Origin: an uncultured Clostridia bacterium
GTDB lineage: Bacteria > Bacillota > Clostridia > TANB77 > CAG-508
Direction: 5' to 3'
Length of the DNA: 41,101 bases
NCBI GenBank assembly: GCA_944387485.1
Contig: CALXFC010000004.1
Span: 1-41,101, forward strand
Made by a program: the position numbers and the translations under genes. The notes beneath the pieces are model-generated. The model did no database searches and was not told where the DNA came from. It was given only the letters and a program-made list of their open reading frames with translations. Positions 9,901-19,189 of this stretch are shown one piece after another (the stretch's first letter is position 1; each line of letters opens with the position of its first letter).

Positions 9901-12900
9901 CAAAAAGTTTGCTATCTTTAGGATAACTATCTTTTTTAGTATCATTAAAATTATATAAGATTTTATCAGTTTCCTTGCTTGATAGAATAGATATATTATT
10001 AATTTTTTTATCAAAGTTATTTAATATATTTCTTATCAAGTTAATATAATGCTTATAAAAATTATTAATAGTAGTTTCTTTAAATAAACTAGTTTTATAT
10101 TCAATACAAATCAAACCATTATTTGGCATAATTTGAAGAGTTAAATTAAACTTAGAAAAGTTTACTATAGAAGATATTAATTGTAAATTATTTCCTTCTA
10201 TTGAAAAATGTTCATTATCTATATCTTGGTAAACAAACATAACGTCGAAAGGGTTTTTCGTTTTTAGCTTTTCTAAAAGTAATTGATAAGGATAAGGCTG
10301 ATTATTCATATCTTCTAATATATTAGTTTTTAATTTATTAAAGAAATCTAGTAAAGTTGATTCGGGATTTATATGCATTTTTATAATAATATTGTTTACG
10401 AACATACCAATAATGTTTTCTAGGTCTCTAGTAAATCTATTAGCTGTAGGTGTTCCGATTACAATATTTTCTTCAGAAGTATATTTATAAAGTAACAAAT
10501 AAAATGTTGCTAAATATATCATATATGTAGAAAGCTCATAATTTTTTGATAATATGTTTACGCTTTCTATAATATCTTCTGGAAGTTCAAAAACCTTTGT
10601 GGTTCCTTCAAAAGAACCTTCTTCTTTTGGCTTAAAGTCATAAGGAAGATTTAGCACAGGAAAATCTTTTTGTGAAAATTTATTAATCCAATAATTTTCA
10701 AATTTTTTACAAGTATCAGATTTTATAAAATTTTTTTCCCAAATAGAATAGTCACAATAATCTATTTTTGGCTCTTCTAAACTATATCCATTATAACTAT
10801 CACAAAATTCTTTTAATAAAATATTTAAAGATGTTCCATCTAATATAATATGATGAGAATCTATTAATAATAATGTTTTTCCAGAAGTTACATATACTAG
10901 CTTTACTCGTAATAAAGGAGCTTTTTCTAAATTAAATGGTTTAGGAAAAGTATTTATTACATCATTTACTTCTTCTTGGTCTATTTTAATATTAGAAAAT
11001 TCTATTTCTAAAGGTACCTTGTCTAGAATAATTTGTTTTGGTTCTCCATCAATTAATTTAAAACATGTACGGAATGCAGGATTAAGTTGTATAATCTGCT
11101 TAAAAGCATTTCTTACTTTAGAAGATTCTAATATGTTATCAATCAATATTCCACCGCTTACGTTATAAACTAATGAATTTTTATCAGCAACTTGACATGC
11201 ATAATAAATTGATTTTTGAGAATTTGATAAATCATAATATTTCATTTTTTTAGCTTTTTCAATATTAAATACATTGTTAGTAATTTCTGTATTATCAATA
11301 AAATCAGCTAATTTTTTTACTGAGTTATATTGAAATACATCTTTAATAGTTATATCTTTATTAAATGCATAATAAACTTCTAATGTTAAACGTATCCCTG
11401 TTAAAGAATCTATACCAATATCAAAGAAGTTATCATTTATAGAAACATTTTTTATTCCAGTCAAATTAGAAACAATTTTGCATAATTTTTCTTGTGTGTC
11501 ATTTAAAGGTACTGAAGATGAATTTGTATGATATTCTATATCAGGCAAATTTTTTCTGTCTATTTTACCATTAGAAGTTAAAGGAAAATCGTCTAATAAT
11601 ACAAAATGTGATGGTATCATATAATATGGTAAAACACTGCTTACTTTTTCCCTCAAAATATCTTGATTGATTTTTGTATCATTTACTGTAAAATATGTAC
11701 ACAAAGATGGAATACCATTTACTTCTTTAATTACCGTTACACATTTTGATACTCCTTTAACATTTAAGATTACTTTATTTATTTCATTTAATTCTATACG
11801 ATAGCCTTTGAATTTTATTTGTGAATCAGTTCTACCTACAAATTCTATATAACCGTCTTTTGTGAAGTATCCAATATCTCCAGTTTTATAAATAGGAGTA
11901 TTAGATAATTCTGGAATATTTACAAAAGATTTCTCAGTTAAAACAGGATGAGCTAAATAGCCAGAAGATACATTTTCTCCCGTTATACAAATTTCACCAG
12001 GATATCCTATAGGTAGTAATGTGTTAAATTTGTTTAATATATATATATTATTATTTTTTATAGGGTATCCAATAGGTACTATATCAGATTCTTTTTTATT
12101 ATATTTATATGGATAGAAAGTAGAGCAAATAGTTGCTTCTGTTGGTCCATATCCATTAATAATTTCTAATTCTGAATTCAAGTCTATAAAATGGTTTAGG
12201 GTACCATTTTTAATAGCTTCTACACCTACTAACATTTTAGTTACTTTAAATTTTTGGTTTGAAGTTTTAATGAAAGTATATACATCATCTAATACATTTG
12301 GTGGAATATATAAAAATGTTATTTTTTCTTTTTCTAAAACTTCTACTAAAACTTTTATATCTGTTAGTGTGTTTTCAGGATATAATATAAGTGTTGAACC
12401 AAAACATAAAGGTGTATATATCTCAGCTACGCTAACATCAAAAGATATATTTGTTAATGACAAACAATTATCTTTTGGTGAAAATTTATTTTTAAAACAG
12501 TCATTAAAAGTATATACAAAGTTAATTAAATTTCTATGTGTCAACATAACTCCTTTTGGCTTACCTGTAGAGCCAGATGTATAGATTACATAGCATAAAG
12601 TAGAATCATCAAAATTTATATTTAAATTGCTATCACCATAAGAACTAAAGTCAATTAGATTAGGGTTAATCACTAATGTGTCTAATTTTATGTCTTGGTC
12701 TGTTATAACTAATTTAGCTTTGCTGTCAGAAAGAATATAATTAACACGTTCTTCAGGATATTCTGGATGCATAGGTAAGTATGCTGCACCTAGTTTTTGA
12801 ATAGCTAGAATAGAAATAATAAATCTTTCTGTTTTATTCATATATACACCCACAATATCATCTTTTTTAACACCGTTTTCTTGTAAAAATCTAGCAAATT

Positions 12901-14380
12901 TATTTACTTGTTTATTTAATTCTTTATATGTCAAAGAAACGTCATTATATACTAATGCTTTTTCATCAGAATTGTTTTCTACTTGTTTTTCAAATAGTTT
13001 TATTATATTACTATTTTCAGGAAGAGACAAAGTTCTGTTATTAAATGCATTTAAAATTTTATCTTTTTCTTTTTTTGGTAAAATTTCAATATCTGAGAAT
13101 TTAATATAAGGGTTATCCAAGACTTGTTGTATTAAGTTTATAATAGCATCATGAAGAAAAGAAATATCATCATCAGAGTATTTATTAGAGATATAGTCAT
13201 ATTGTAATATAATATTTCCTGTATCATTTAAGTCAGACATATGTATATTAATATCATTTAAAGAATGATTATTAAATCCCCAATGAGTATCATAGTCACC
13301 AACATCTTTTGATAATGCTTTTGTGATTTGATAAGAAACGGAGATGTTATATAAATTAGGGGTGTTATTATTTTTATCCCTTAAATCTTCAATTATATTT
13401 GTATATGAATATTTTTGATGTCTGAAAATAGATATTAAATCAGCTCCAACTTTGTTAGCCAAATCTATAAAACTATTAGAGCCTTCAAAGCTACATCTAA
13501 AAGGTACTGTAGTAACAAACATACCTAAAGAATGCTTTTCTTTAAAGTTAGTTCTATTTAAAATAGGAGTTCCTAAAATAAAGTCAAAAGTATTAGTAGA
13601 AAGACCTATAAAAGTAGAAATTACTGACATGAAAAATGTATATGTAGATATTTTGTTATTTTGGCAAAAAGAATTAATTTTTTGTATTAGATTAGAATCC
13701 ATAAAATAAGATTTTCTTATACCATCAGAAGATGTTCCTTTTTGAGACTTATTAAGAGATGGCAAAGTAATAATTTCTGGCAAATTTGATAAATAATTAG
13801 ACCAAAATTCCTTGTCACTTATAAATTTTTTGCTGTTTTTATATTCTTGTTCTGATAAAATATATTCTTTATAAGAATGTGTATCTGGTATATATTCAGA
13901 GTTTTTTTGTAAGGCACGGTAGTTCTTAAGTATTTCTTGAATTGTTAGACCAGAAGTCCATGAATCAGAAATCATATGGTGAACATTTAAGATAATAGCA
14001 CCATATCCATTAGGTAATTTAGCGAATTTTACATCATATAATTTACTATTGAACAAATTAAAAGTTTTTTTAACCATTTCTTGCTCTATTGCATAAACAC
14101 CTTCAATAGAGTCAACATTAATAACCTCTATTGGAAAAGGCTCAAAATCAGCAAAATATTGTACCGGTACGTTTTCATCATTTAAGCAAATTCTAATTTG
14201 AAAATTATCGTTTTGTTTAATAAATAAATTGAAAGCTTTTTCTAATAAATCAAAATTAATTTTTTCTTTGATAAAACTTGATCCACATATATTATTAATA
14301 TTTGTGTTGCGAAAAAACATTTCTGTATTCCATATATTTTTTTGTGGATTTGTTAAACCATAAACATCCTTTTTTAACAT
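6980..14380 (-). CDS. Two-module non-ribosomal peptide synthetase with terminal reductase (C-A-T-C-A-T-R)
   Basis: A 2466-residue intact NRPS. Domains in order, with approximate residues: condensation C1 (HHMISDS near 137), adenylation A1 (TSGSTGKPKG near 605), carrier T1 (DIGIDSL near 990), C2 (HHIILDG near 1180), A2 (TSGSTGNPKG near 1640), T2 (EMGADSL near 2020), and a thioester reductase R (GGTGFIG near 2100, YTRSK near 2265). Two amino acids should be joined and reductively released by NAD(P)H as a dipeptide aldehyde, which can cyclise to a dihydropyrazinone or pyrazinone. The starting C domain suggests an N-acylated product. This matches the known gut-clostridial NRPS families making protease-inhibiting dipeptide aldehydes. 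C1 has Ser in place of the final Gly of HHxxxDG. My hand alignment of the A-domain pockets gives DVAYLGGIC and DMATQGGAC, and I do not assign substrates. No phosphopantetheinyl transferase or exporter is nearby. The ATG at 14380 follows AAAGG by 8 bases. Confidence 0.95.
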   Translation of the reverse strand: MLKKDVYGLTNPQKNIWNTEMFFRNTNINNICGSSFIKEKINFDLLEKAFNLFIKQNDNFQIRICLNDENVPVQYFADFEPFPIEVINVDSIEGVYAIEQEMVKKTFNLFNSKLYDVKFAKLPNGYGAIILNVHHMISDSWTSGLTIQEILKNYRALQKNSEYIPDTHSYKEYILSEQEYKNSKKFISDKEFWSNYLSNLPEIITLPSLNKSQKGTSSDGIRKSYFMDSNLIQKINSFCQNNKISTYTFFMSVISTFIGLSTNTFDFILGTPILNRTNFKEKHSLGMFVTTVPFRCSFEGSNSFIDLANKVGADLISIFRHQKYSYTNIIEDLRDKNNNTPNLYNISVSYQITKALSKDVGDYDTHWGFNNHSLNDINIHMSDLNDTGNIILQYDYISNKYSDDDISFLHDAIINLIQQVLDNPYIKFSDIEILPKKEKDKILNAFNNRTLSLPENSNIIKLFEKQVENNSDEKALVYNDVSLTYKELNKQVNKFARFLQENGVKKDDIVGVYMNKTERFIISILAIQKLGAAYLPMHPEYPEERVNYILSDSKAKLVITDQDIKLDTLVINPNLIDFSSYGDSNLNINFDDSTLCYVIYTSGSTGKPKGVMLTHRNLINFVYTFNDCFKNKFSPKDNCLSLTNISFDVSVAEIYTPLCFGSTLILYPENTLTDIKVLVEVLEKEKITFLYIPPNVLDDVYTFIKTSNQKFKVTKMLVGVEAIKNGTLNHFIDLNSELEIINGYGPTEATICSTFYPYKYNKKESDIVPIGYPIKNNNIYILNKFNTLLPIGYPGEICITGENVSSGYLAHPVLTEKSFVNIPELSNTPIYKTGDIGYFTKDGYIEFVGRTDSQIKFKGYRIELNEINKVILNVKGVSKCVTVIKEVNGIPSLCTYFTVNDTKINQDILREKVSSVLPYYMIPSHFVLLDDFPLTSNGKIDRKNLPDIEYHTNSSSVPLNDTQEKLCKIVSNLTGIKNVSINDNFFDIGIDSLTGIRLTLEVYYAFNKDITIKDVFQYNSVKKLADFIDNTEITNNVFNIEKAKKMKYYDLSNSQKSIYYACQVADKNSLVYNVSGGILIDNILESSKVRNAFKQIIQLNPAFRTCFKLIDGEPKQIILDKVPLEIEFSNIKIDQEEVNDVINTFPKPFNLEKAPLLRVKLVYVTSGKTLLLIDSHHIILDGTSLNILLKEFCDSYNGYSLEEPKIDYCDYSIWEKNFIKSDTCKKFENYWINKFSQKDFPVLNLPYDFKPKEEGSFEGTTKVFELPEDIIESVNILSKNYELSTYMIYLATFYLLLYKYTSEENIVIGTPTANRFTRDLENIIGMFVNNIIIKMHINPESTLLDFFNKLKTNILEDMNNQPYPYQLLLEKLKTKNPFDVMFVYQDIDNEHFSIEGNNLQLISSIVNFSKFNLTLQIMPNNGLICIEYKTSLFKETTINNFYKHYINLIRNILNNFDKKINNISILSSKETDKILYNFNDTKKDSYPKDSKLFDLFEKNVFENPSKVAIVFEGESYTYSQLNVKVSKFVNQLQNSGIKNNDVVSILLERSIDLIVSLLAILKLDATYLLIDNHFPKDRIEYLLENSKSNFLITKKEIYSEKELTFKNVIVPEYNKLDLNEGNNVIERKNPNFAIIYTSGSTGNPKGVVLKQSSMINVIYDFAENMHLKSCEKILGIATVSFDMFAVEIFSTLLLGKTLYLTNYEDQRDSVKLGKLIKQNNIDFFVTTPSRVELLISEHLNENYLENVKVFQLGGEVFTSNLYNRLRKLTKAYIYNGYGPTETTACASNKLVTDGNDITIGKPISNCQIYICDTNMNLCPIGVEGEICIAGCGVSAGYLYNEKVTAEKFIDNPFGEGLIYKTGDLGKYNENGEIVYLGRNDFQVKVHGLRIELSEIEKKIYDIPGITKCSVVYKKEPNISYMVAFYTSKYNISSQYIRDILYDELPQYMIPNYIIKIDEFPVTQNGKIDRKILLNYPIDIDKSSTYVAPENEFQKLCCDIWSDLLNTKIGIDDNFFEMGADSLLAIKFKTELLAHNVNIDYSDIFKYKTVRTLSKLNKVNITHTLEDYDYSKINNLLKNSYKNYQITNNEENNILLLGGTGFIGIHIVESFIKNSKGKVYCIIRRKDNYDSAKNRFMDRLHFYFGNSLDKYINDRIIILTGDITKEYFGLSLPIYNSLGENVSAIINAAANVKHYGDFNKFKNINIDALNYMIQFCLTFDKRLLHLSSLSVSGNTLLDGSIINTNNNKKDFTEKDLYIGQKLDNVYTRSKFDAEKLILNNIINNNLKAQILRLGNITSRYRDGKFQINHKDNAFANKLKSFITLKAIPNYLLDEYLEFTPVDLCSDAIIDILKNDCSNVYIYHIYNPHHVYIKTFIEMLEKLNINLKILNDVEFKKTINSALEEDSNALFGIINDFDSNKKLIYVQNSYVKSDLSLNLLKKLGFIWKDIDFEYIRKYIKYLQEMKFI

Positions 14381-14418
14381 TTGTTTCACCTTTCATTTAA
14401 ATATTTTTATCTAGAAAA

Positions 14419-14447
14419 ATTATATTTTTTTTGTCGTAAATTGTCAA
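14419..14447 (-). promoter_or_regulatory. Consensus sigma-A promoter of the NRPS-kinase operon
   Basis: On the minus strand: TTGACA (14447-14442), a 17-base spacer, and TATAAT (14424-14419), a perfect consensus match. The start codon is about 39 bases downstream of the -10 box, so the leader is short. No clear operator was seen. Confidence 0.85.
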
Positions 14448-14533
14448 GAATTTATGTACTTATTTTTGAAGGTTTTTGCAACTTTAATTAAATAAAAATT
14501 TCACTAAGAAAGTAAAAGAAAAATTGGTAAAAA

Positions 14534-15718
14534 ATGATTAGAATTTCTAAAAAGGGAAACAATATTTGTGAGGTGGAATATTTGGGAAGAAGAAAGAAAA
14601 ATAATTTTAGAAAAATAATACTTGTTTCAATTTTTTTAATTTTTATTTGGATATTTGGATTCTATTTATATGCTACATATCAAAATATAGAGATAGATGA
14701 AAGTAATTATACAGCAGAAAGACAACAATCCACAATTTCAGAACAAACTGTGGAAAGTAAAGAAGAAAACAGTACAAAAGTTGCGGATATACTAGAAGAA
14801 ACAACTGAAAAAGTAGTTGGAATATCAAAATTAAAAAATACGGGTAGCAGTATATTTTCAAACAGTGGAGAAAATGACTTAGGTTTAGGAACAGGTTTTA
14901 TAATAACATCAGATGGCTATATTGTAAGCAATAGCCATGTAACAGGTGAAAAATATAGTAAATGCTATATAACTTTAGAAAATGGAACAAATTATGAAGG
15001 GACTGTTGCTTGGAGTGATACAGATTTAGATCTTTCAATTGTTAAGATTGATGCTAAAAATCTTCCATATGTGAGTTTAGGAGATTCTAGTTCTGTTAGA
15101 GTAGGAGAAACTGTTTATGCTATTGGAAATCCTATTGGTTTTGAGTTTAGGAGAACAGTAACTTCTGGAATAATAAGTGCTAAAAATAGAACAATTAAAA
15201 TAGACGAGGAGAATAAATCTTCATACATGACGGATTTAATACAAACAGATGCAACCATAAATCCTGGAAATAGTGGAGGACCTTTAATATATCCTAATGG
15301 AGATGTTATTGGAATAAATACTGTAAAAATTTCAACAGCTGAAGGAATAGGTTTTGCAATACCTGTTAATATAATAAAACCAATAATAGAAAGTTTTAAA
15401 GAAACAGGAACTTTTGAAGAGGCAAGTATTGGTATTTATGCTTATGATAAAGAGGTAATACCATATTTAGATTCTACTTACAATTTGATTAATTTTGATA
15501 CAGGTATATATGTTGCACAAATTACTAAAAATGGACCAGCAGATAATACTGAACTTAAAGAAGGAGATATTATAACTAGTATAGATGGAAAAGAATTAAA
15601 TACTATGAATGATTTACGCGAGTATATATATACGAAAAAGCCAAATGAAGAGGTAACACTTCAAATTACAAGAAAGAAGATAAAAAAGGAAATAAGAATA
15701 ATATTAGGAAAAAAATAG
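14534..15718 (+). CDS. HtrA/DegP-like membrane-anchored serine protease with PDZ domain
   Basis: A 394-residue trypsin-like protease. A short basic cytoplasmic tail and one membrane helix (about residues 26-47) are followed by an extracytoplasmic linker. The catalytic triad is visible: His in SNSHV (~134), Asp in TDLDLSIVKI (~165) and Ser in NPGNSGGPL (~248). A C-terminal PDZ domain begins near residue 300 (GIYVAQITKNGPADN, LKEGDIITSIDG). By family it degrades or refolds damaged exported proteins at the outer face of the membrane. It is transcribed divergently from the NRPS. The Shine-Dalgarno sequence before the ATG is weak; GAGGTGG lies inside the gene before a TTG about 50 bases downstream, so a shorter form is possible. 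A bidirectional terminator follows. Confidence 0.93.
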   Translation: MIRISKKGNNICEVEYLGRRKKNNFRKIILVSIFLIFIWIFGFYLYATYQNIEIDESNYTAERQQSTISEQTVESKEENSTKVADILEETTEKVVGISKLKNTGSSIFSNSGENDLGLGTGFIITSDGYIVSNSHVTGEKYSKCYITLENGTNYEGTVAWSDTDLDLSIVKIDAKNLPYVSLGDSSSVRVGETVYAIGNPIGFEFRRTVTSGIISAKNRTIKIDEENKSSYMTDLIQTDATINPGNSGGPLIYPNGDVIGINTVKISTAEGIGFAIPVNIIKPIIESFKETGTFEEASIGIYAYDKEVIPYLDSTYNLINFDTGIYVAQITKNGPADNTELKEGDIITSIDGKELNTMNDLREYIYTKKPNEEVTLQITRKKIKKEIRIILGKK

Positions 15719-15720
15719 AA

Positions 15721-15755
15721 ATAAAGTCTCTAATTATTATAAAGAGAGACTTTAT
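15721..15755. terminator. Bidirectional terminator, htrA / M23 peptidase
   Basis: Inverted repeat ATAAAGTCTCT (15721-15731) with AGAGACTTTAT (15745-15755), between two convergent genes, followed by T/A-rich sequence on each side. Confidence 0.75.
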
Positions 15756-15758
15756 TAT

Positions 15759-16799
15759 TTATTCTATATTTTCATCTAAATAATCAAATTTTCTAGAATA
15801 ATCTTTAGTTTCTTTATTAGACATATAGACTTCAGAACGATTTTGCTTTAAAAATTCTACTATTTCATATACGTCAATCCAGATTTCATTTTGACTATCA
15901 ACTTGAGATTCATCAAAAATAAGTTGCATACCAAAATGAAGGTGAGGAACGTTTATATTATTTGTATTTTCTTTTGTACTATATCCAGTCATACCAAGAT
16001 AGCCTATAACATCTCCTGCTTTTACGGTACCTCCTTCTTGTAAATTTTCTACATAAGGATGGTCTTTTCTTAAGTGTGCATAATAGTAATATCTTTTAGA
16101 GTCAAAACTTCTAATTCCAATTCTCCAACCACCATATTGGTTCCAACCTAAATGTTCAATAATTCCAGATTCCACTGCAATAATTGGAGTACCAATACTT
16201 CCCATTAAGTCATTTCCTAAGTGTGTTCTTTGGAAACCATAAGACCTACTTTTACCAAAATCGTCATAATGTGAAAAAGAATAATTTTTCGCAATAGGAA
16301 GGAATACTTTTATACCATATTTATTTTCAAAAGTTTTATTACCATTTGTATCAACTGTTTCTATAGAATAATTACCAACAAAATTAGAAAGCACAGCAGA
16401 GTATGCTTCATAATAGTAATTATAGTATTTCATATCTTTTGTTAGGTCTTCTATAGTCTCACCATTTTGTAATTTTTCTACTAATTTATCTAAATCTGTT
16501 TTTTTAAAATTATCAAAATCACCGCCACATTTACATGCAAGGTAGCTTAAAAGTTCTATCCAATTATATTTTATTTCTGAATTTACATTATGAGAATCTA
16601 TATCTAGTTTAGCAGTTAAATTCATAGCTTCAGACGTAACATTAAAATCAACCCATTTTATATAATCTTCTTCTTTATTTTCGTCATCATTTGCAAAAGA
16701 TACAAAAATAAGTATAGATAGAGACAATATCAATAAAATAAAGAAACAAATTATAATTTTTTTATTTATTTTAAAAGATTTGATAAGCAAAAAATTCAC
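15759..16799 (-). CDS. Membrane-anchored M23 family peptidase
   Basis: About 346 residues. A basic N-terminus and one membrane helix (KIIICFFILLILSLSILIF) place the rest outside the cell. The C-terminal M23/LytM domain has zinc-ligand motifs HLGND (near 192) and HLHFG (near 285), plus YYYYAHLRK and GDVIGYLGMTG. It should cleave peptidoglycan cross-bridge or stem peptides, or act as a scaffold if inactive; the canonical HxxxD and HxH residues are present, so activity is expected. The middle region (residues ~50-160) is not recognised. The start is uncertain: the GTG at 16799 adjoins the GGGG element, while a TTG at 16790 sits 6 bases after GGGGTG and fits better. Confidence 0.88.
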   Translation of the reverse strand: MNFLLIKSFKINKKIIICFFILLILSLSILIFVSFANDDENKEEDYIKWVDFNVTSEAMNLTAKLDIDSHNVNSEIKYNWIELLSYLACKCGGDFDNFKKTDLDKLVEKLQNGETIEDLTKDMKYYNYYYEAYSAVLSNFVGNYSIETVDTNGNKTFENKYGIKVFLPIAKNYSFSHYDDFGKSRSYGFQRTHLGNDLMGSIGTPIIAVESGIIEHLGWNQYGGWRIGIRSFDSKRYYYYAHLRKDHPYVENLQEGGTVKAGDVIGYLGMTGYSTKENTNNINVPHLHFGMQLIFDESQVDSQNEIWIDVYEIVEFLKQNRSEVYMSNKETKDYSRKFDYLDENIE

Positions 16800-16891
16800 C
16801 CCATATAAATATATGGTAAAAAAATTATTATTATGATAAAATATTAAACAGAATAGACGATTTGAAGCGGAATAAGAAAGGAGAATTTAAA

Positions 16892-17353
16892 GTGAATGAA
16901 TTTATGAAAGTTGCCAATGATAATGCAAAAAATGGTATCGAAAACAAAGAGGGAGGTCCATTTGGTGCAGTAATTGTAGATAAAAAAGGAAATATTATTT
17001 CAAATGGAAATAATAAAGTATTAAAAAATAATGATCCAACAGCTCATGCAGAAATAGTTGCAATTAGAGAAGCTTGTAGGAAGTTAAATACATATGATTT
17101 ATCAGAATATATTTTATATACTTCTTGTGAGCCTTGCCCTATGTGTTTATCAGCAGCTATTTGGGCAAATATTAAAACTATATATTATGGTTGTACTAAA
17201 GAAGATGCAAATAATATTGGTTTTAGAGATGATATTATTTATGATTATTTAAAAGGAAATAATAAAAATCTAATAAAATTAGAGAACATTGATAGAGATG
17301 AGTGTATAAAAACTTTTGAAAAATATAGTAAAGAAAATGGAACAATTTATTAA
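16892..17353 (+). CDS. guaD: Guanine deaminase, CDA fold
   Basis: About 153 residues, close to the usual length of GuaD-type guanine deaminases. It has the cytidine-deaminase-fold zinc site: HAE (near residue 51, GGPFGAVIV upstream) and PCPMC (near 83). The tail IGFRDDIIYDY resembles GuaD rather than TadA. It should convert guanine to xanthine and ammonia in the cytoplasm. The start is GTG at 16892, 8 bases after AAAGGAG; the upstream TTG at 16862 would put the ribosome-binding site inside the gene and includes an in-frame CGG that no accepted start in this window requires. A related specificity (tRNA adenosine deaminase) is less likely. Confidence 0.88.
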   Translation: MNEFMKVANDNAKNGIENKEGGPFGAVIVDKKGNIISNGNNKVLKNNDPTAHAEIVAIREACRKLNTYDLSEYILYTSCEPCPMCLSAAIWANIKTIYYGCTKEDANNIGFRDDIIYDYLKGNNKNLIKLENIDRDECIKTFEKYSKENGTIY

Positions 17354-17360
17354 ATATAAA

Positions 17361-17394
17361 ATAAAACAAAGAAAGAAGCCTTTCTTTGTTTTAT
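17361..17394. terminator. Bidirectional terminator, guaD / aspS
   Basis: Perfect 15-bp inverted repeat (17361-17375 and 17380-17394) with loop AAGC, then a T run on the plus strand. The A-rich outer stem gives T residues on the minus strand as well. Confidence 0.88.
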
Positions 17395-17401
17395 TTTTTT
17401 C

Positions 17402-19162
17402 TTATTTATTTTGAGGAATAGTTCTTATATGAACATCTCTTAATAAATCCATTTTGATATTGCTTGGAGCTCCCATCATTAAATCTTGTGATTTGCTATT
17501 TAATGGGAATGCAATTACATCTCTTATTGATTCAGTATCTGCAAGAAGCATTATCATTCTATCTATTCCATGAGCAATACCTGCATGTGGTGGAGCACCA
17601 TATTGGAATGCTGTATATAAAGCACCAAATTTTGTTTTTACTTCTTCTTTAGTATATCCAGCCATAGAAAATGCTTTAAGCATTATTTCAATATCATGGT
17701 TTCTAACTGCACCAGATGCTATTTCAACTCCATTACATACCATATCATATTGGTATGCAAGTATTTCTAATGGATCTTGGTTTTGTAGAGCATCTAATCC
17801 ACCTTGTGGCATAGAGAATGGATTATGGCTAAATGCAAGTTTTCCATCATTATCTTCAAACATTGGAAAATCTACAATCCAACAAAATTCAAAACGATTA
17901 TTGTCTATTAAATCTAATCTTTTTCCTAATTCATCTCTTACTTGTCCGGCAAGTTTTTCAACTACACCTGGAACTTCTGCAATAAAGAAAATACAATCTC
18001 CTGGTTTTGAGTTTGTCCTTTTTTGCATTTCTATTCTTGCATCATCTGTAATAAATTTTGCAATAGGTCCTTGGAATGTTCCATCATCTAATATTCTTAG
18101 CCATGCTAATCCTTTTGCTTTTAATTCTTTAATTGCAAAGTTTGTCATATCTTCAAAGAAAGATCTAGGTTTATCTCCAACATCATGTGTGCTAATTACT
18201 CTAACTATCATGTTTTTAAATGCTCTTAAATCTAAATGTTCAAAGATATCAGTAACATCTACAATTTCTAGTGGGTTTCTTAAATCAGGTTTATCTGTTC
18301 CATATTTTAACATTACATCTTTATATTTTAATCTAGGGAATGGACAAGTGTTTATTTTCTTATCAGAAAACTCTTTAAATAGGTTATATATTACAGGTTC
18401 TATAGTAGATAGAACATCATCTTGCGAAGCAAAACTCATTTCCATATCTAATTGATAAAATTCACCGGGAGTTCTATCTGCCCTAGCATCTTCATCTCTA
18501 AAGCATGGTGCTATTTGGAAATATCTATCAATTCCAGATACCATTAATAATTGTTTGAATTGTTGTGGTGCTTGAGGTAATGCATAAAACTTTTCAGGAT
18601 GAAGTCTACTTGGAACAAGGTAATCTCTTGCACCTTCTGGTGATGAACTTGTAAGTATTGGAGTTTGTACCTCTAAAAAGTTTCTTTCTATCATTTGGTT
18701 TCTTAAGAATTGCAATATTTTAGCACGTAATATTAAATTATTTTTTAATTTTTCGTTTCTTAAATCTAAGTATCTATATTGTAATCTCAAGTCTTCTCTT
18801 ATATCTTGATTACTATTTATTTCAAAAGGTAAGTTTAGAGTTCTTTTTCCCAAGATATCTATTTTTTCTATTTTGATTTCTACTAAACCTGTTACTAATT
18901 TAGGGTTAATTGTTTCCTCATCACGTTTTTTAACAGTTCCATATACAGATACTGCTGATTCAATTGGAATATGTGATGCAAAGTCTACATCTTCATCTTT
19001 ACCAGATGTAACAACTTGTGTTATTCCATACATATCTCTTATATCTAAGAAAACTAACCCTCCTAAATCTCTTATTGTTTCTACCCATCCTGATATTTTT
19101 ACTTTTTCTCCTACGTTTTCTAAACGTAAAGCGTCACATTTAAGTGTTTTGTACTCTGACAT
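17402..19162 (-). CDS. aspS: Aspartyl-tRNA synthetase, class II
   Basis: A 586-residue bacterial-type AspRS. It has an N-terminal OB-fold anticodon-binding domain (VKISGWVETIRDLGGLVFLD), motif 2 (FRDEDARADRTPGEFYQLD), an inserted bacterial GAD domain (about residues 280-420), and motif 3 near the C-terminus (GAPPHAGIAHGIDRMIML). It charges tRNA-Asp; in organisms lacking AsnRS the same enzyme can also make Asp-tRNA-Asn. GGAGG lies 7 bases before the ATG. Expression is controlled by the T-box leader directly upstream. Confidence 0.97.
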   Translation of the reverse strand: MSEYKTLKCDALRLENVGEKVKISGWVETIRDLGGLVFLDIRDMYGITQVVTSGKDEDVDFASHIPIESAVSVYGTVKKRDEETINPKLVTGLVEIKIEKIDILGKRTLNLPFEINSNQDIREDLRLQYRYLDLRNEKLKNNLILRAKILQFLRNQMIERNFLEVQTPILTSSSPEGARDYLVPSRLHPEKFYALPQAPQQFKQLLMVSGIDRYFQIAPCFRDEDARADRTPGEFYQLDMEMSFASQDDVLSTIEPVIYNLFKEFSDKKINTCPFPRLKYKDVMLKYGTDKPDLRNPLEIVDVTDIFEHLDLRAFKNMIVRVISTHDVGDKPRSFFEDMTNFAIKELKAKGLAWLRILDDGTFQGPIAKFITDDARIEMQKRTNSKPGDCIFFIAEVPGVVEKLAGQVRDELGKRLDLIDNNRFEFCWIVDFPMFEDNDGKLAFSHNPFSMPQGGLDALQNQDPLEILAYQYDMVCNGVEIASGAVRNHDIEIMLKAFSMAGYTKEEVKTKFGALYTAFQYGAPPHAGIAHGIDRMIMLLADTESIRDVIAFPLNSKSQDLMMGAPSNIKMDLLRDVHIRTIPQNK

Positions 19163-19189
19163 TTAAAATCCTCCTTTTTTATGTATGCA

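Noticed and set aside
8611..13709. Plus-strand frames inside the NRPS
   Set aside because: They lie wholly inside an intact multi-domain gene and show no family resemblance.
16862..16891. TTG start for guaD giving 10 extra residues, including an in-frame CGG
   Set aside because: AAAGGAG lies within this stretch, at ideal spacing from the GTG at 16892, and the shorter protein matches the usual GuaD length. The extra part is treated as leader.
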